The notes below the pieces were generated by a model, which had not been told where the DNA came from, did not search any database, and was given only the letters and a program-made list of their open reading frames with translations. From Acidobacteriota bacterium (GTDB lineage Bacteria > Acidobacteriota > Terriglobia > UBA7540): a DNA stretch of 16,642 nt. The translations under genes and the position numbers were made by a program. Below are positions 1 through 8,011 of this stretch, in pieces; within the stretch, counting starts at the first letter, position 1; each line of letters starts with the position of its first letter. The DNA lies in contig JAKAWN010000113.1 of assembly GCA_021827245.1 (NCBI GenBank), forward strand, positions 1 to 16,642, read 5' to 3'.

Positions 1-820
1 GATCTATGAGGTCCTGCGGCAAGGTCCGTTCCGCTCGCCTGAGCAGGTCCCAGACGTAAGCGCTAAGAATCAAGATTCCTCCAATGAAGTAGGGTCTGCT
101 CTTCATCTGATAAACGCTTCTGAAAATCTCCCAGAGAGGATGGCTGCCCAGTTGGTAGTCCTTATGGCCCAGGTGGAGCCTTTGGCGATACCAGTTATGC
201 AGGGCACTCCCCATTTTGCGATGGTGTAAACAGACTTTCTCTGTGTAAGTCCTTGTTTTCCACCCTTTAGCCCGGGCACTCAGCACAGCGATGGCATCGA
301 TCCCCCCGAATTTTACCGGCCGATAACCCCCGATGGCCTCAAAACACTCTCGTCGAAAGAGCTGGCATGCGCCAGACACATTGTCGAGACTGGTGAATCG
401 GTAGTCGTACGTCGTATTTCCTTGAAGGAACGGAGTGCCGACCAGCCCCAACTCCGAATCGCTGGCTAACTTGTTCAGCAGGAACGCGACATAGTCTTCC
501 TCAAAGGAAATGTCGGCATCCAAACTGCCAATCACATCGTAATCAAGACCCCTTATCCTTGCGTACCCGGCATCGAAAGCGCGAACCTTTCCCGCAAAGT
601 GCCGTTCACGATGGTCTGGCATCCGAACCAGGTCAATCCATGGGCGGCCAGCAGCGTATTTCTCTACTATTTCATCTGTGCCGTCGGTTGAACCGTCGCT
701 GACAATCACCCATTTGAGAGGCAGGTGAGTCTGCGCCACCACCGATTTCAGGGTCAACTCGATGTACCGTGCTTCGTTGCGAGCTGGTGTGATAAGAACG
801 TAAGTTGGGTGCGAGGTCAT
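1..820 (-). CDS. Glycosyltransferase family 2 (3' end cut by window edge)
   Basis: Probably transfers a sugar from a nucleotide donor to the growing lipid-linked polysaccharide unit on the cytoplasmic face of the membrane. I translated 273 residues; the C-terminus lies outside the window. The N-terminus shows the GT-A start YVLITPARNEARYIELTLKS, then SDGSTDGT (residues 41-48) and the metal-binding DAD in SLDADISFEED (101-103). Residues 151-180 carry the acceptor-side pattern QLFRRECFEAIGGY, as in other GT2 enzymes. A hydrophobic stretch, YFIGGILILSAYVW (about 244-257), suggests membrane association near the truncated end. The ATG at 820 lies 2 nt after the stop of the upstream gene, with CAGAGG as a likely ribosome site inside that gene, so the two are translationally linked. 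Donor and linkage cannot be read from the sequence. Confidence 0.9.
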   Translation of the reverse strand, partial: MTSHPTYVLITPARNEARYIELTLKSVVAQTHLPLKWVIVSDGSTDGTDEIVEKYAAGRPWIDLVRMPDHRERHFAGKVRAFDAGYARIRGLDYDVIGSLDADISFEEDYVAFLLNKLASDSELGLVGTPFLQGNTTYDYRFTSLDNVSGACQLFRRECFEAIGGYRPVKFGGIDAIAVLSARAKGWKTRTYTEKVCLHHRKMGSALHNWYRQRLHLGHKDYQLGSHPLWEIFRSVYQMKSRPYFIGGILILSAYVWDLLRRAERTLPQDLID

Positions 821-822
821 GT

Positions 823-2082
823 TCATGCACCTCTGGAGGCCATGTAACTACCATTGTGCGAAAATTCGCCTGTTTTGTTCGATTCGTACAAGAGGGTGGA
901 CATGGCCAGAAGCATCCATGCCTGAGACCATCGGATATACGAGATCCGGTTGATTCCGAGGCGAAGGATTCGAAAATAAAAGAAGCCCCGATCGTCCCAC
1001 ATGTGATTCATTGCCCATCGGAATACGGAACTTGCCAGGGCAGGACCTGTTGGATCCAGGTCTTGAAGCTCCAGGAGCGTGATGATGCTTTGGGCCACAC
1101 AGTGAATGTCGATAGGATAAGTTCGATTGTGAAAATACCTGACAACACCATCCTCGCAAAAAAAGTGGGATCGGTAGAACTTCAAGCCGCGTCGAACGTG
1201 CGGCTCGAATTCGTTTGTCCCGGCATACCGGCCAATGGATCGCAATCCCAAAAGGTTGTAACCGGTATGAAAATTGTCTATCCACTGCTGCGACGGCCCT
1301 TCCCCATAGAACCACGAACCATCGTCACGCTGCTTCGAGGCTGAATAACGGGCGGCGGCGAGGGCCGGACCAAGGAATTGCTCACACCCAGTATGCTTGT
1401 ATACCCGTGTCATAACTGCTGCAGCAAGGAAGTTAGCGTTGTAAACTTGGGGCCGAACCCAAGGCAGCGGATAAGCGAAGCCCGCAACAGCGCCTTTCCC
1501 GGTCCAGTACAGAACATTCAAGAGATACTCCGCGGCACTCGTTGCCATCTTGAGACATCGTGAATCGTGCAATTGTTCGTAGGCATCCAGAAGTGCGGTT
1601 GCAGCAAATGAGGTGCAGACCAGGTTCGCTGCTCCTCTCGGAACTAGCACTTTACGCGTCTGCCACGGAAAACTGTACCCCCAACACCAGTAAGGCTCGC
1701 CTTGCGAACGAAGCGCGATGAGACGCTCAGTCAAGGCCTGGATCTCATTTTCCACACTGGCAATCCCGGCAGCAGACAGCTTGAGAAGTGATGACAGGAA
1801 GATGGCGATCGCCTTCGGATTCTGAGCCTTATCAATAAGCAATAGGCGCCGAACGTTGATCGGGCTCCTCTTCAAAGCTTGTGTAAGGGCAATTCTAGCG
1901 AGACGGAAATCAAGAAAGGGCAGGGCGCGAATGACTCTGCTGTTCAGCACATCGTAGGGTTCGTAACCTGCCCAATTGGACGCCTGGCAATAGTCCAGAA
2001 GCTTCAGGACAGCAGATTCTGCCACCTCCATTCCGGCCAGGTTCGACTGCACATGTGGGGTCGACAAGGCTCTAGAAGCCAT
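823..2082 (-). CDS. VpsJ-like alpha/alpha-barrel polysaccharide biosynthesis protein
   Basis: A 419-residue soluble protein of a family found in exopolysaccharide clusters and usually labelled VpsJ-like; from memory, relatives also carry a wrong 'delta-aminolevulinic acid dehydratase' label. Repeated helical pairs with aromatic and glycine motifs (for example YWCWGYSFPWQ, DGSWFYGEGP, WIDNFHTGYNLLGL, MWDDRGFFYFR) look like an (alpha/alpha) toroid of the kind seen in six-hairpin glycosidases and terpene cyclases. Its reaction is unknown; a sugar-binding, epimerising or lyase-like role on the polymer would be inference. I see no signal peptide. The start is firm: ATG at 2082 follows AGGAGG with 7 nt spacing. 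It is separated by about 260 nt from the methyltransferase gene upstream and almost touches the GT2 gene downstream. Confidence 0.75.
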   Translation of the reverse strand: MASRALSTPHVQSNLAGMEVAESAVLKLLDYCQASNWAGYEPYDVLNSRVIRALPFLDFRLARIALTQALKRSPINVRRLLLIDKAQNPKAIAIFLSSLLKLSAAGIASVENEIQALTERLIALRSQGEPYWCWGYSFPWQTRKVLVPRGAANLVCTSFAATALLDAYEQLHDSRCLKMATSAAEYLLNVLYWTGKGAVAGFAYPLPWVRPQVYNANFLAAAVMTRVYKHTGCEQFLGPALAAARYSASKQRDDGSWFYGEGPSQQWIDNFHTGYNLLGLRSIGRYAGTNEFEPHVRRGLKFYRSHFFCEDGVVRYFHNRTYPIDIHCVAQSIITLLELQDLDPTGPALASSVFRWAMNHMWDDRGFFYFRILRLGINRISYIRWSQAWMLLAMSTLLYESNKTGEFSHNGSYMASRGA

Positions 2083-2345
2083 TAATTGTCCTCCTATATT
2101 GCTGTATTCCTGAGGTATTGGGTTCCATCAAGGTGACTGGCTTCAATGGATTTCTTCTTGGATCAAATCCGGGTCTCATCGTTCAGGCAAGCCGCGTCCC
2201 GGCAGGATTATGCCCTCGTACCTTTTCCTTGGCCGCGTATGGAGTCGGCTTTCGGACCCGGATCATCTCTTTGAAATATCCGAAGCGACGAACCTTCAAA
2301 TGCACGTCAAAAGTCCGGAGCGAGAACCCGGTCACACCACCGTGT
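2083..2345. other. Gap between methyltransferase and VpsJ-like gene
   Basis: No convincing gene. The only known-type signal I can support is the AGGAGG ribosome site just before 2082. A 71-codon minus-strand reading frame (2183-2398) overlaps the end of the methyltransferase in another frame and has no recognisable homologue. No clear -10/-35 or -24/-12 promoter and no hairpin with a T-run was found. Confidence 0.4.
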
Positions 2346-3188
2346 TCACATAGGGTCTGGACATGTTTCCCTTGATCCGATAGCTCCTGAGACGCCAATT
2401 TCGTCAGTGTACTGGTCCGGGATCGGAAAGCTCATCCCTTGCTTCTTCAGGATCATTGCACAACATTCCAGAGAGAGGGAGTCCAATCTGCCAAACGACA
2501 CAGCCTTCAAGATTGAAGCCACTGCCAAATAGGCGAGATTTACGAGCTGGGAGGAGTTTCTCGCCCGCCTGATTATGGTGTCCGCTTCTGTTAAGCTGAA
2601 ATATACCGGACTAAATCCGTTTTGCTGCGCAAAGCGGATCAAATTCTTCGGCAGGATGTCTCTACGCAAATACGTCCGAAAGGGATGTGACTTCCACTTC
2701 ATGAGGCGATAATAAAGCTTGTGAAACCAGAACGGAGCAAACTTGGTTGCCATTCCCTTCAAAGAAAGGAGGTTCGGAAAAACAAGAATCAACAATCCTT
2801 CCTGTTTGAGCGAGCCAAATAGATTTGTCAGTGCGTCGTGCGGTCTTGCCAGGTGCTCTAGGACCCACCAGCAGACTGCAACGTCAAATGCATTCCTCGG
2901 CAACGGATAGTCTTGGATATCTGCAAGTATCTTTTCCTGCACCGTCGTGTTCCGCACCAGTTGGTCACAGGAGATGTCGATGCCCACTGCATCCACCGCT
3001 GCTTTGAGCTTTAGCCGGCTGGCCGATCCGCAGCCTGCCTCCAACATCCTGATGCGGGCCTTACCCTCCAGGAAGGAATTACAAAACTCGGAGATTTCAA
3101 TTTCCGCGACGTCCAGCATCATTTGCTCCCGTTGGGATTCGCCGTAGCAGCGAAACAGTGATTCCTCATCGCAAGGCAATCGGGCCAT
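2346..3188 (-). CDS. Class I SAM-dependent methyltransferase (Methyltransf_11 type)
   Basis: Likely methylates a sugar or lipid-linked glycan using S-adenosylmethionine. With the ATG at 3188 the protein has 280 residues. Motif I is MLEAGCGSASRL (about 48-59), which lacks the usual second Gly of GxGxG. The acidic post-I strand is VGIDIS (68-73), motif II is FDVAVCWWVLEHL (101-113) and motif III is EGLLILVFPNLLS. The C-terminal half (about 145-205) is basic and aromatic and may touch membrane or lipid substrate. The start is uncertain: an in-frame TTG at 3266 would add 26 residues, but neither start has a clear Shine-Dalgarno. About 270 nt without a supported gene separate it from the aminotransferase upstream; that stretch holds a short GC-rich hairpin (3315-3328, stem CGGCC/GGCCG) with no T-run. 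The substrate cannot be named. Confidence 0.82.
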   Translation of the reverse strand: MARLPCDEESLFRCYGESQREQMMLDVAEIEISEFCNSFLEGKARIRMLEAGCGSASRLKLKAAVDAVGIDISCDQLVRNTTVQEKILADIQDYPLPRNAFDVAVCWWVLEHLARPHDALTNLFGSLKQEGLLILVFPNLLSLKGMATKFAPFWFHKLYYRLMKWKSHPFRTYLRRDILPKNLIRFAQQNGFSPVYFSLTEADTIIRRARNSSQLVNLAYLAVASILKAVSFGRLDSLSLECCAMILKKQGMSFPIPDQYTDEIGVSGAIGSRETCPDPM

Positions 3189-3455
3189 CAACTTGCAAAT
3201 AGTGGTTTCGTCTCGACCTTTTTCCCCGCATGCCCTAACAAAATTATTGGTTCCACGTCCGTCCAAGAAGTCAGTTGTTCTGGTGTACGTGAAGCCTGAA
3301 TCCTCACCATGTTGCGGCCAGATGGCCGGCCTTGAAGGTCCACCGTGAAGCCGCCCGGTAGTGCACCGTAGGAGGAAATGTCAAAAGCCGCACTTGCGCC
3401 CCTCGATTTGTGCTTTTCGGTGCTTGTAGGGCCGGGAAAGGCGCCTCGGCTGCGT

Positions 3456-4682
3456 TTACGCGGCGGCCTCACGGGTTTCATCGCCGGAAAGTTCATTGGC
3501 AAATTGTTGCAGCCGGGCAGCGACAATCTGCTGCTGCTCATTCGTGATCCCTGGAAACATCGGAAGCGAAAGGATCTCCGTGGCTGCTTTCTCGGCAACC
3601 GGGAAATCGCCGGCCTCGTATCCCAGATGGCCGTAAGCCTTTTGAAGATGCAGTGGAATCGGATAGTGGATGCCGGTACCGACGCCTGCTTGGGAAAGAA
3701 GATTGATCATTTCGGCACGACTCCCCACGCGAACAACAAACAGATGGTATATTGCCTTGGCCCAATCCGGTTCATAAGGCAGGACGACGCTTTGGCCATC
3801 AGCCCCAAGGAGTTCACAATAACGGTTGGCAGCGCGCCGCCGTTTCTCGTTCCATTCAACAAGACGCCTGAGCTTGATGCGCAGGATGCCGGCCTGAATC
3901 GTGTCTAGCCTGCCGTTGTAGCCTTCCATCTCATGGAAGTATTTCTTGGCCTGACCATGGTCGCGCAGCATCCGAACCTGTTGGGCCAGTTCGGGATCAT
4001 CCGTCGTAACAGCCCCGCCTTCTCCGCAAGCCCCCAGATTCTTCCCGGGGTAAAAGCTGAAAGCTGCGGCGCGTCCCATAGATCCCGCTCTTCTCCACTG
4101 ATTCGTTTTTCTTGAAAAGTATTGCGCGCCGTGAGCCTGGCAGGCGTCTTCAATCACCGTGAGGTTGTAATATTCCGCCAATTCGAGGATCGGGTCCATG
4201 TCGGCGGGCTGGCCGTAAAGATGAACAGGGATAATGGCTTTCACAACTTTTCCTGTTTCATGGTCGAACAGCCTGCGATTCGCCCGGTCGGGGAAGCACT
4301 TATTGGCAAGGTAGTCCTTTAGCTTTCCGACATCCATGTTGTAGGTTCTTGCGTCGATATCAACAAATCGCGGCAACCCCCCTGCTTGTGAAATTGCTTC
4401 CGTTGTGGCGATAAAAGTATTGGGGACCGTGACCACAGCATCGCCGTGGCCGACTCCCGCAGCCGCCAGGGCAAACCGCAGAGCATCGGTGCCGCTGTTT
4501 ACGCCCACGCAATAATTCGCGTCGCAAAACTTGGCAAATTCTTCTTCGAAATGTTGGACTTCGAGCCCACCGACAAATCCCGAGGTCTCCAGAGCCCGCC
4601 TGAAAACCGCCACAAGTTCCTCCTCAACCTCGGCGTGCAAGCCGGCTAAGTCAAGAAACGGCACTCTACTGTTTGTGCTCAT
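3456..4682 (-). CDS. DegT/DnrJ/EryC1/StrS PLP-dependent sugar aminotransferase
   Basis: Converts a nucleotide-linked keto-sugar to an amino-sugar with pyridoxal phosphate and an amino-acid donor. The 408-residue length is normal. Visible signatures are VNSGTDALRFAL (from 61, phosphate-binding region), IPVHLYGQPADMDPI (from 151), VIEDACQAHGA (from 176, Asp against the PLP ring) and FSFYPGKNLGACGEGG with the Schiff-base lysine at about K214. The start is ATG 4682, preceded by GGGAGGG; an upstream in-frame TTG at 4700 is less likely. It overlaps the end of the acyltransferase gene by 17 nt. With the preceding dehydrogenase and acyltransferase it matches the WbpB-WbpE-WbpD / WlbA-WlbC-WlbB logic: oxidise C3, aminate, N-acylate. 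The exact sugar remains inference. Confidence 0.93.
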   Translation of the reverse strand: MSTNSRVPFLDLAGLHAEVEEELVAVFRRALETSGFVGGLEVQHFEEEFAKFCDANYCVGVNSGTDALRFALAAAGVGHGDAVVTVPNTFIATTEAISQAGGLPRFVDIDARTYNMDVGKLKDYLANKCFPDRANRRLFDHETGKVVKAIIPVHLYGQPADMDPILELAEYYNLTVIEDACQAHGAQYFSRKTNQWRRAGSMGRAAAFSFYPGKNLGACGEGGAVTTDDPELAQQVRMLRDHGQAKKYFHEMEGYNGRLDTIQAGILRIKLRRLVEWNEKRRRAANRYCELLGADGQSVVLPYEPDWAKAIYHLFVVRVGSRAEMINLLSQAGVGTGIHYPIPLHLQKAYGHLGYEAGDFPVAEKAATEILSLPMFPGITNEQQQIVAARLQQFANELSGDETREAAA

Positions 4683-5169
4683 TGCACCCTCCCGTTGCAA
4701 TTGATCTCAGAAACCGCGCCGGGTTGCCGACCACGATGGCATTGGCCGCAACATCTTTGGTCACCACAGCTCCTGCCCCGACGATAGCGTTCTCTCCAAT
4801 CGTCACGTTAGCAAGGATGGTCGAACCTGATCCGATTGACGCTCCCTTCTTAATCAGCGTCCGTTCTACCTTCCAGTCTTTTTCCGTTTGCAGCGTCCCG
4901 TCCGGATTTGCTGCGCGCGGATAAGTGTCGTTGATAAACGTCACTCCGTGTCCGATAAAGACATGGTCTTCTATGGTCACCCCTTCACAGATGAAGGTAT
5001 GGCTCGAAATCTTGCAGCGCTTTCCAATCCTGGCGTTCTTCTGGACTTCGACAAAGGCGCCAATTTTAGTCTCGTCCCCAATTTCGCAGCCATACAGATT
5101 GACAAATTTGGAGACCTTCACTCCCATTCCAAGCTTGACATCCGGTGATATACAGACAAGATCGCTCAT
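4666..5169 (-). CDS. Left-handed beta-helix (hexapeptide) N-acyltransferase, WbpD/WlbB-like
   Basis: Likely acetylates the amino group made by the neighbouring aminotransferase, using acetyl-CoA. The 167 residues are almost entirely hexapeptide repeats ([LIV]-G-x4), from KLGMGVKVSK through CEIGDETKIGAF, ARIGKRCKIS, VTIEDHVFIGHG and ASIGSGSTILANVTIGENAIVGAGAVVTKDV, ending in the family-typical VVGNPARFLR. An insert between coils, NDTYPRAANPDGTLQTEKDW, corresponds to the substrate loop of WbpD-type enzymes. The ATG at 5169 overlaps the stop of the dehydrogenase gene (ATGA), so translation is probably coupled. Family and likely chemistry are clear; the exact acyl group and sugar are not visible. 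Confidence 0.92.
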   Translation of the reverse strand: MSDLVCISPDVKLGMGVKVSKFVNLYGCEIGDETKIGAFVEVQKNARIGKRCKISSHTFICEGVTIEDHVFIGHGVTFINDTYPRAANPDGTLQTEKDWKVERTLIKKGASIGSGSTILANVTIGENAIVGAGAVVTKDVAANAIVVGNPARFLRSIATGGCNEHKQ

Positions 5170-6167
5170 AGATAAACGGCCTTTCCCCTGCCCTTCAGAG
5201 AATTCTCGGCAGCCTCCAGCATCTTGACTACTCGCAGACCGGATTCGCCGTCGTTAAAAGGCGTCTCGCCGCTAGCGATGCAGTTGATGAAGTAGGACAA
5301 TTCCGCGCGAAGCGCCTCACACTGGTCCACCTTAGGCGCCCACATGTCGCCGGAGCGATAGCTCACAAGAAGGTCGTAAACACCCTGGCCATTGCTGACT
5401 TGAACGCCCTTATCGTAAACTCTGATCTTCTCGTCTGCTTCCAGATCGTTCCAAACCAGCATCCGTTTCTCTCCGCCTATCAGAGTGGTTCGGACTTTTA
5501 CCGGGGACAGCCAGTTGACATTCACGTGGGCGATCACATTTCCCGGGAAATAGATCGTAATAAAGGCCACGTCCTCGAACCCGTTGAGATGTTGCTCGCC
5601 GGTGGCAATGATGGCGTCCGGGTGTTTCTGTATCAGGTGGTCCAGGATCGAGAGATCATGCGGAGCAAGATCCCAGACTACATTGACGTCGTGCTGGAAC
5701 AATCCCAAGTTAACCCTCATCGAGTCGTAGTAATAGAGAGTCCCCAAGGTCCCTTCGTCAATCAACTGGCGGATCTTTCGGACAGCACCCGTGAAGAGAA
5801 ATGTGTGATCCACCATAATCGTCAGGTTCTTTTTCTCAGCAATCTCGATAAGCTTCTCTGCCTCCGCAACCGTGCGCGTAAAAGGCTTTTCCACAAACAC
5901 GTGCTTTCCATTCTCAAGAGCCGCCTTCGCCAGTTCAAAATGCGTCCAGACAGGCGAAACCACGGCGACCGCATCCACGTCGGGCGAAGAGACAAGGGCC
6001 TTGGGGTCGCTGACAAGCCGCGTGCCGTGATTCACGCTCTCAGCACGACGTAAAGCGGCAGGATCCTTATCGCAAATCTCCACAACCCGGGCACCCTCCA
6101 GGGCCCCGAGATTTCTCACAATATTCGGACCCCAATAACCGTAACCAATCACTCCAACTCCAACCAT
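5166..6167 (-). CDS. Gfo/Idh/MocA family NAD(P)-dependent sugar dehydrogenase
   Basis: Probably oxidises a hydroxyl (likely C3) of a nucleotide sugar to give the keto substrate for the aminotransferase. The 333-residue length fits the family. The Rossmann dinucleotide site is VGVIGYGYWGPNIVRN (residues 4-19), the hallmark lysine lies in FVEKPFTR (K94), and the active-site segment VVWDLAPHDLSIL (about 163-175) supplies Asp and His. The N-terminus differs from what I recall of Bordetella WlbA, so this is the more general dehydrogenase clade that travels with acyltransferase plus DegT genes. ATG 6167 is preceded by GGGGGTG. It is first of a tight three-gene module, about 190 nt downstream of the sugar transferase. 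No nucleotide-sugar 6-dehydrogenase is present here, so whether the product is a uronic acid is open. Confidence 0.9.
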   Translation of the reverse strand: MVGVGVIGYGYWGPNIVRNLGALEGARVVEICDKDPAALRRAESVNHGTRLVSDPKALVSSPDVDAVAVVSPVWTHFELAKAALENGKHVFVEKPFTRTVAEAEKLIEIAEKKNLTIMVDHTFLFTGAVRKIRQLIDEGTLGTLYYYDSMRVNLGLFQHDVNVVWDLAPHDLSILDHLIQKHPDAIIATGEQHLNGFEDVAFITIYFPGNVIAHVNVNWLSPVKVRTTLIGGEKRMLVWNDLEADEKIRVYDKGVQVSNGQGVYDLLVSYRSGDMWAPKVDQCEALRAELSYFINCIASGETPFNDGESGLRVVKMLEAAENSLKGRGKAVYL

Positions 6168-6354
6168 AGTGCACCCCCGTTCTGTCCAGATCGTCTTGAC
6201 ATATGGGAAACCCGGACATGTAACCCACCTGCTATGCGGGCTTTCTCCGCCCCTGGCTGCACACCTTCACAATGCCAGTCACCCACAGTCAAGGGCATTC
6301 GGTGTATTCATTAGGACTGATTCTCTCGTCCGGCCAAGGCAGGAAGATGCGCCC

Positions 6355-7497
6355 TCAATAGGCGCCGTCACCGGAGATCATTGCAAGTGGGGTTTCAACC
6401 AAGATTTTCAAATCGAGCCAGATCGACCACGATTTCGCGTAACGCAGATCAAGGCGGACCATGTCGTCAAACGTTGTCCGACTGCGCCCCTTGACTTGCC
6501 AGAGACCCGTCAGGCCAGGTTTGACCTCAAGAACCCTTCGCCAGTGCCAAATATCGTAATATTCAACTTCGTAGGGTATGGGGGGCCGCGGCCCCACCAG
6601 TGACATTTCACCCATCAGCACATTCCAGAACTGCGGCAATTCATCCAGGCTGGTTTTCCTCAGGAATTTCCCAATTCTCGTGACACGTGGATCATCCTTA
6701 ATCTTGTAAACTGTATCCGGCTTTAATGAATCCATCTCTCCGGCAATAAATCGCTGAATAAACTCTCTGTGTGCGGAGCCGTCATTGCGCTCAAGCATGG
6801 TTCTGAACTTCAAGAATGTAAACGGAACGCCCTGATAGCCCACTCGGGACTGCCGGAAGAGTACAGGACCTTTCGAAGAAATCTTAATCAACAGGGCGAT
6901 GGCTCCCATCAGAGGCGAGAGCAAACAAAGCGCTGTCGCGCTTCCGATGATGTCCAGCCCTCTTTTTACCACACGGGACAGTTTTTTGCCCGCCTCGTTT
7001 TCTTTCAAATCACTGTAGAGCCCGGACCATCGGTGCCAGTTAGCGGCGCTGTCAGGCTGCAGGTACATCCGGATGTCAATAAGATCGAGGTCGTCCTTTT
7101 CAATACTCCTGGAAAGAGCTGAGGTCATTTTGGCGTAGATAACGTCGCTGACGGGTACCGCCCCGCCCGGCTGGACCTCGACGAAAATAACACCCAGGAC
7201 CGCATCCTGCCGATACCAGCCGCGCACGTCCGAATCGCGTGAAGCAGAACATACCGCTGACCAGACATTTTCGACCAAGTCCTCGCTTCGGGCATTCTCC
7301 AGGGCCTTTTGCAGGTCAAGAAGCATCAGCAGAAAGGGCTTTCGCGACCTCTCGGCCCTCCTTCGCTCCAGGCAAAGAAGTTCCCCAAATCGATTCTCGC
7401 TCAGGATGGATGCCTCGTCTCCAACCGAGACGCCCCCCCGCAATGAGGATAACTGGGTTTCCGAATTCCATTGACTGCGTAAGGCACGAAGTGGCAT
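6355..7497 (-). CDS. Initiating polyprenyl-phosphate sugar transferase with degenerate GGDEF-like N-terminal domain
   Basis: Transfers a phospho-sugar from UDP-sugar to undecaprenyl phosphate at the inner membrane, the first step of repeat-unit assembly. The C-terminal half is a monotopic phosphoglycosyl transferase: membrane helix [20 protein letters not shown] (about 180-199), [21 protein letters not shown] (214-234), catalytic Asp-Glu in [12 protein letters not shown] (D285, E286) and MSLVGPRPP. Unlike WbaP/WcaJ it has no four-helix N-terminal domain. Instead residues 30-150 follow the GGDEF fold pattern ([20 protein letters not shown], then LLMLLDL, then [20 protein letters not shown]), with the GGDEF signature replaced by YRQDAV, so cyclase activity is not expected. 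ATG 7497 is chosen because AGGTGAGG precedes it; an ATG at 7518 has no ribosome site. It is preceded by a repeat-rich leader of about 500 nt. Confidence 0.92.
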   Translation of the reverse strand: MPLRALRSQWNSETQLSSLRGGVSVGDEASILSENRFGELLCLERRRAERSRKPFLLMLLDLQKALENARSEDLVENVWSAVCSASRDSDVRGWYRQDAVLGVIFVEVQPGGAVPVSDVIYAKMTSALSRSIEKDDLDLIDIRMYLQPDSAANWHRWSGLYSDLKENEAGKKLSRVVKRGLDIIGSATALCLLSPLMGAIALLIKISSKGPVLFRQSRVGYQGVPFTFLKFRTMLERNDGSAHREFIQRFIAGEMDSLKPDTVYKIKDDPRVTRIGKFLRKTSLDELPQFWNVLMGEMSLVGPRPPIPYEVEYYDIWHWRRVLEVKPGLTGLWQVKGRSRTTFDDMVRLDLRYAKSWSIWLDLKILVETPLAMISGDGAY

Positions 7498-7513
7498 GGA
7501 CCTCACCTGCAAG

Positions 7514-7561
7514 AGCATCTGATATCAGACGGGACACAAGGCAGCAGCAGCGTCAGATGCT
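7514..7561 (-). promoter_or_regulatory. Competing hairpins just upstream of the sugar transferase ribosome site
   Basis: AGCATCTGA (7514-7522) and TCAGATGCT (7553-7561) form a perfect 9-bp inverted repeat with a 30-nt loop. A perfect 12-bp palindrome, TCTGATATCAGA (7518-7529), overlaps the first arm, so the two structures cannot form together in the transcript. Both lie directly before the AGGTGAGG ribosome site of the gene starting at 7497. This could be an operator dyad or a leader RNA switch; no ligand or protein is identifiable. Confidence 0.5.
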
Positions 7562-8011
7562 GAGATAGTAATGATGGAATTATTGAAAATTGCGACTTTT
7601 AGAAAAGCGCACTAACGTTTGCTTGTTCGGCGTGCGTCCGGCAATTCCAAGAATGCAGACGGCGCCTTCGGTGTCCAGGTATAGCTCCGCCCTCTGAGCC
7701 ACACTGCCTCTGCCCCCCCACGTGACAACTTTCGGCAAGGGGTCCGGCTCCAGATGCTAGTACTAAGTGGCGGGAGTAGGCGTTATATCTAGTCCCATGA
7801 ATTAGAAGCGTTTAGTCCCCGATGAACGAACGCTATTCAATGTCATCAAGTACTAGGTCGTTGCCAGAACCCTCTTTACTTATAAGTTTGCGGGCCGGTC
7901 ACAGCGGGCTGCTCAATCAGCTCCGCTCCGAATTACCTCGCAAACGACTACAAACTCGCTGCACCTGATGTCTCGTCAACACGGTTGGACTGCCCATCGA
8001 ATAGACCTTCG
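7562..8011. promoter_or_regulatory. Repeat-rich gene-free region upstream of the sugar transferase operon
   Basis: No coding region is supported between the Wzc-like gene and the sugar transferase. Visible structure: a perfect inverted repeat CTAGTACT (7757-7764) / AGTACTAG (7849-7856). Between its arms are two imperfect direct repeats, copy A at 7780-7801 (GCGTT, 5-nt insert, TAGTCCC, ATGAA) and copy B at 7808-7826 (GCGTTTAGTCCCC then GATGAA). The spacing of about 25-28 nt suggests paired binding sites for a regulator. A GC-rich small hairpin lies at about 7909-7927 without a T-run, so I see no intrinsic terminator after the Wzc-like gene. No strong -24/-12 or -35/-10 promoter was found. Confidence 0.5.
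7780..7826. repeat. Two imperfect direct repeats (operator-like)
   Basis: Both copies share GCGTT, TAGTCCC and (G)ATGAA in the same order; the first has five extra bases (ATATC) between GCGTT and TAGTCCC. They lie within the 7757-7856 inverted repeat. A transcription-factor binding role is inferred from position and repetition only. Confidence 0.5.

Noticed and set aside
805..1344. 179-codon plus-strand reading frame
   Set aside because: Lies opposite the VpsJ-like gene, has no ribosome site and resembles nothing; an antisense shadow. The same applies to plus-strand frames at 3378-3908, 5400-6053, 8472-9248, 12160-12654 and 14572-15516.
3315..3328. GC-rich hairpin as intrinsic terminator
   Set aside because: Short stem and no T-run on either side.
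3188..3598. 136-codon minus-strand frame bridging aminotransferase and methyltransferase
   Set aside because: Overlaps both genes in another frame; the Pro/Arg/Ser-rich content looks like out-of-frame translation.
7769..7780. GGCGGGAGTAGG resembles the ops element (GGCGGTAG) recognised by RfaH
   Set aside because: It is on the strand opposite to the operon and differs from the core; the similarity is probably chance.
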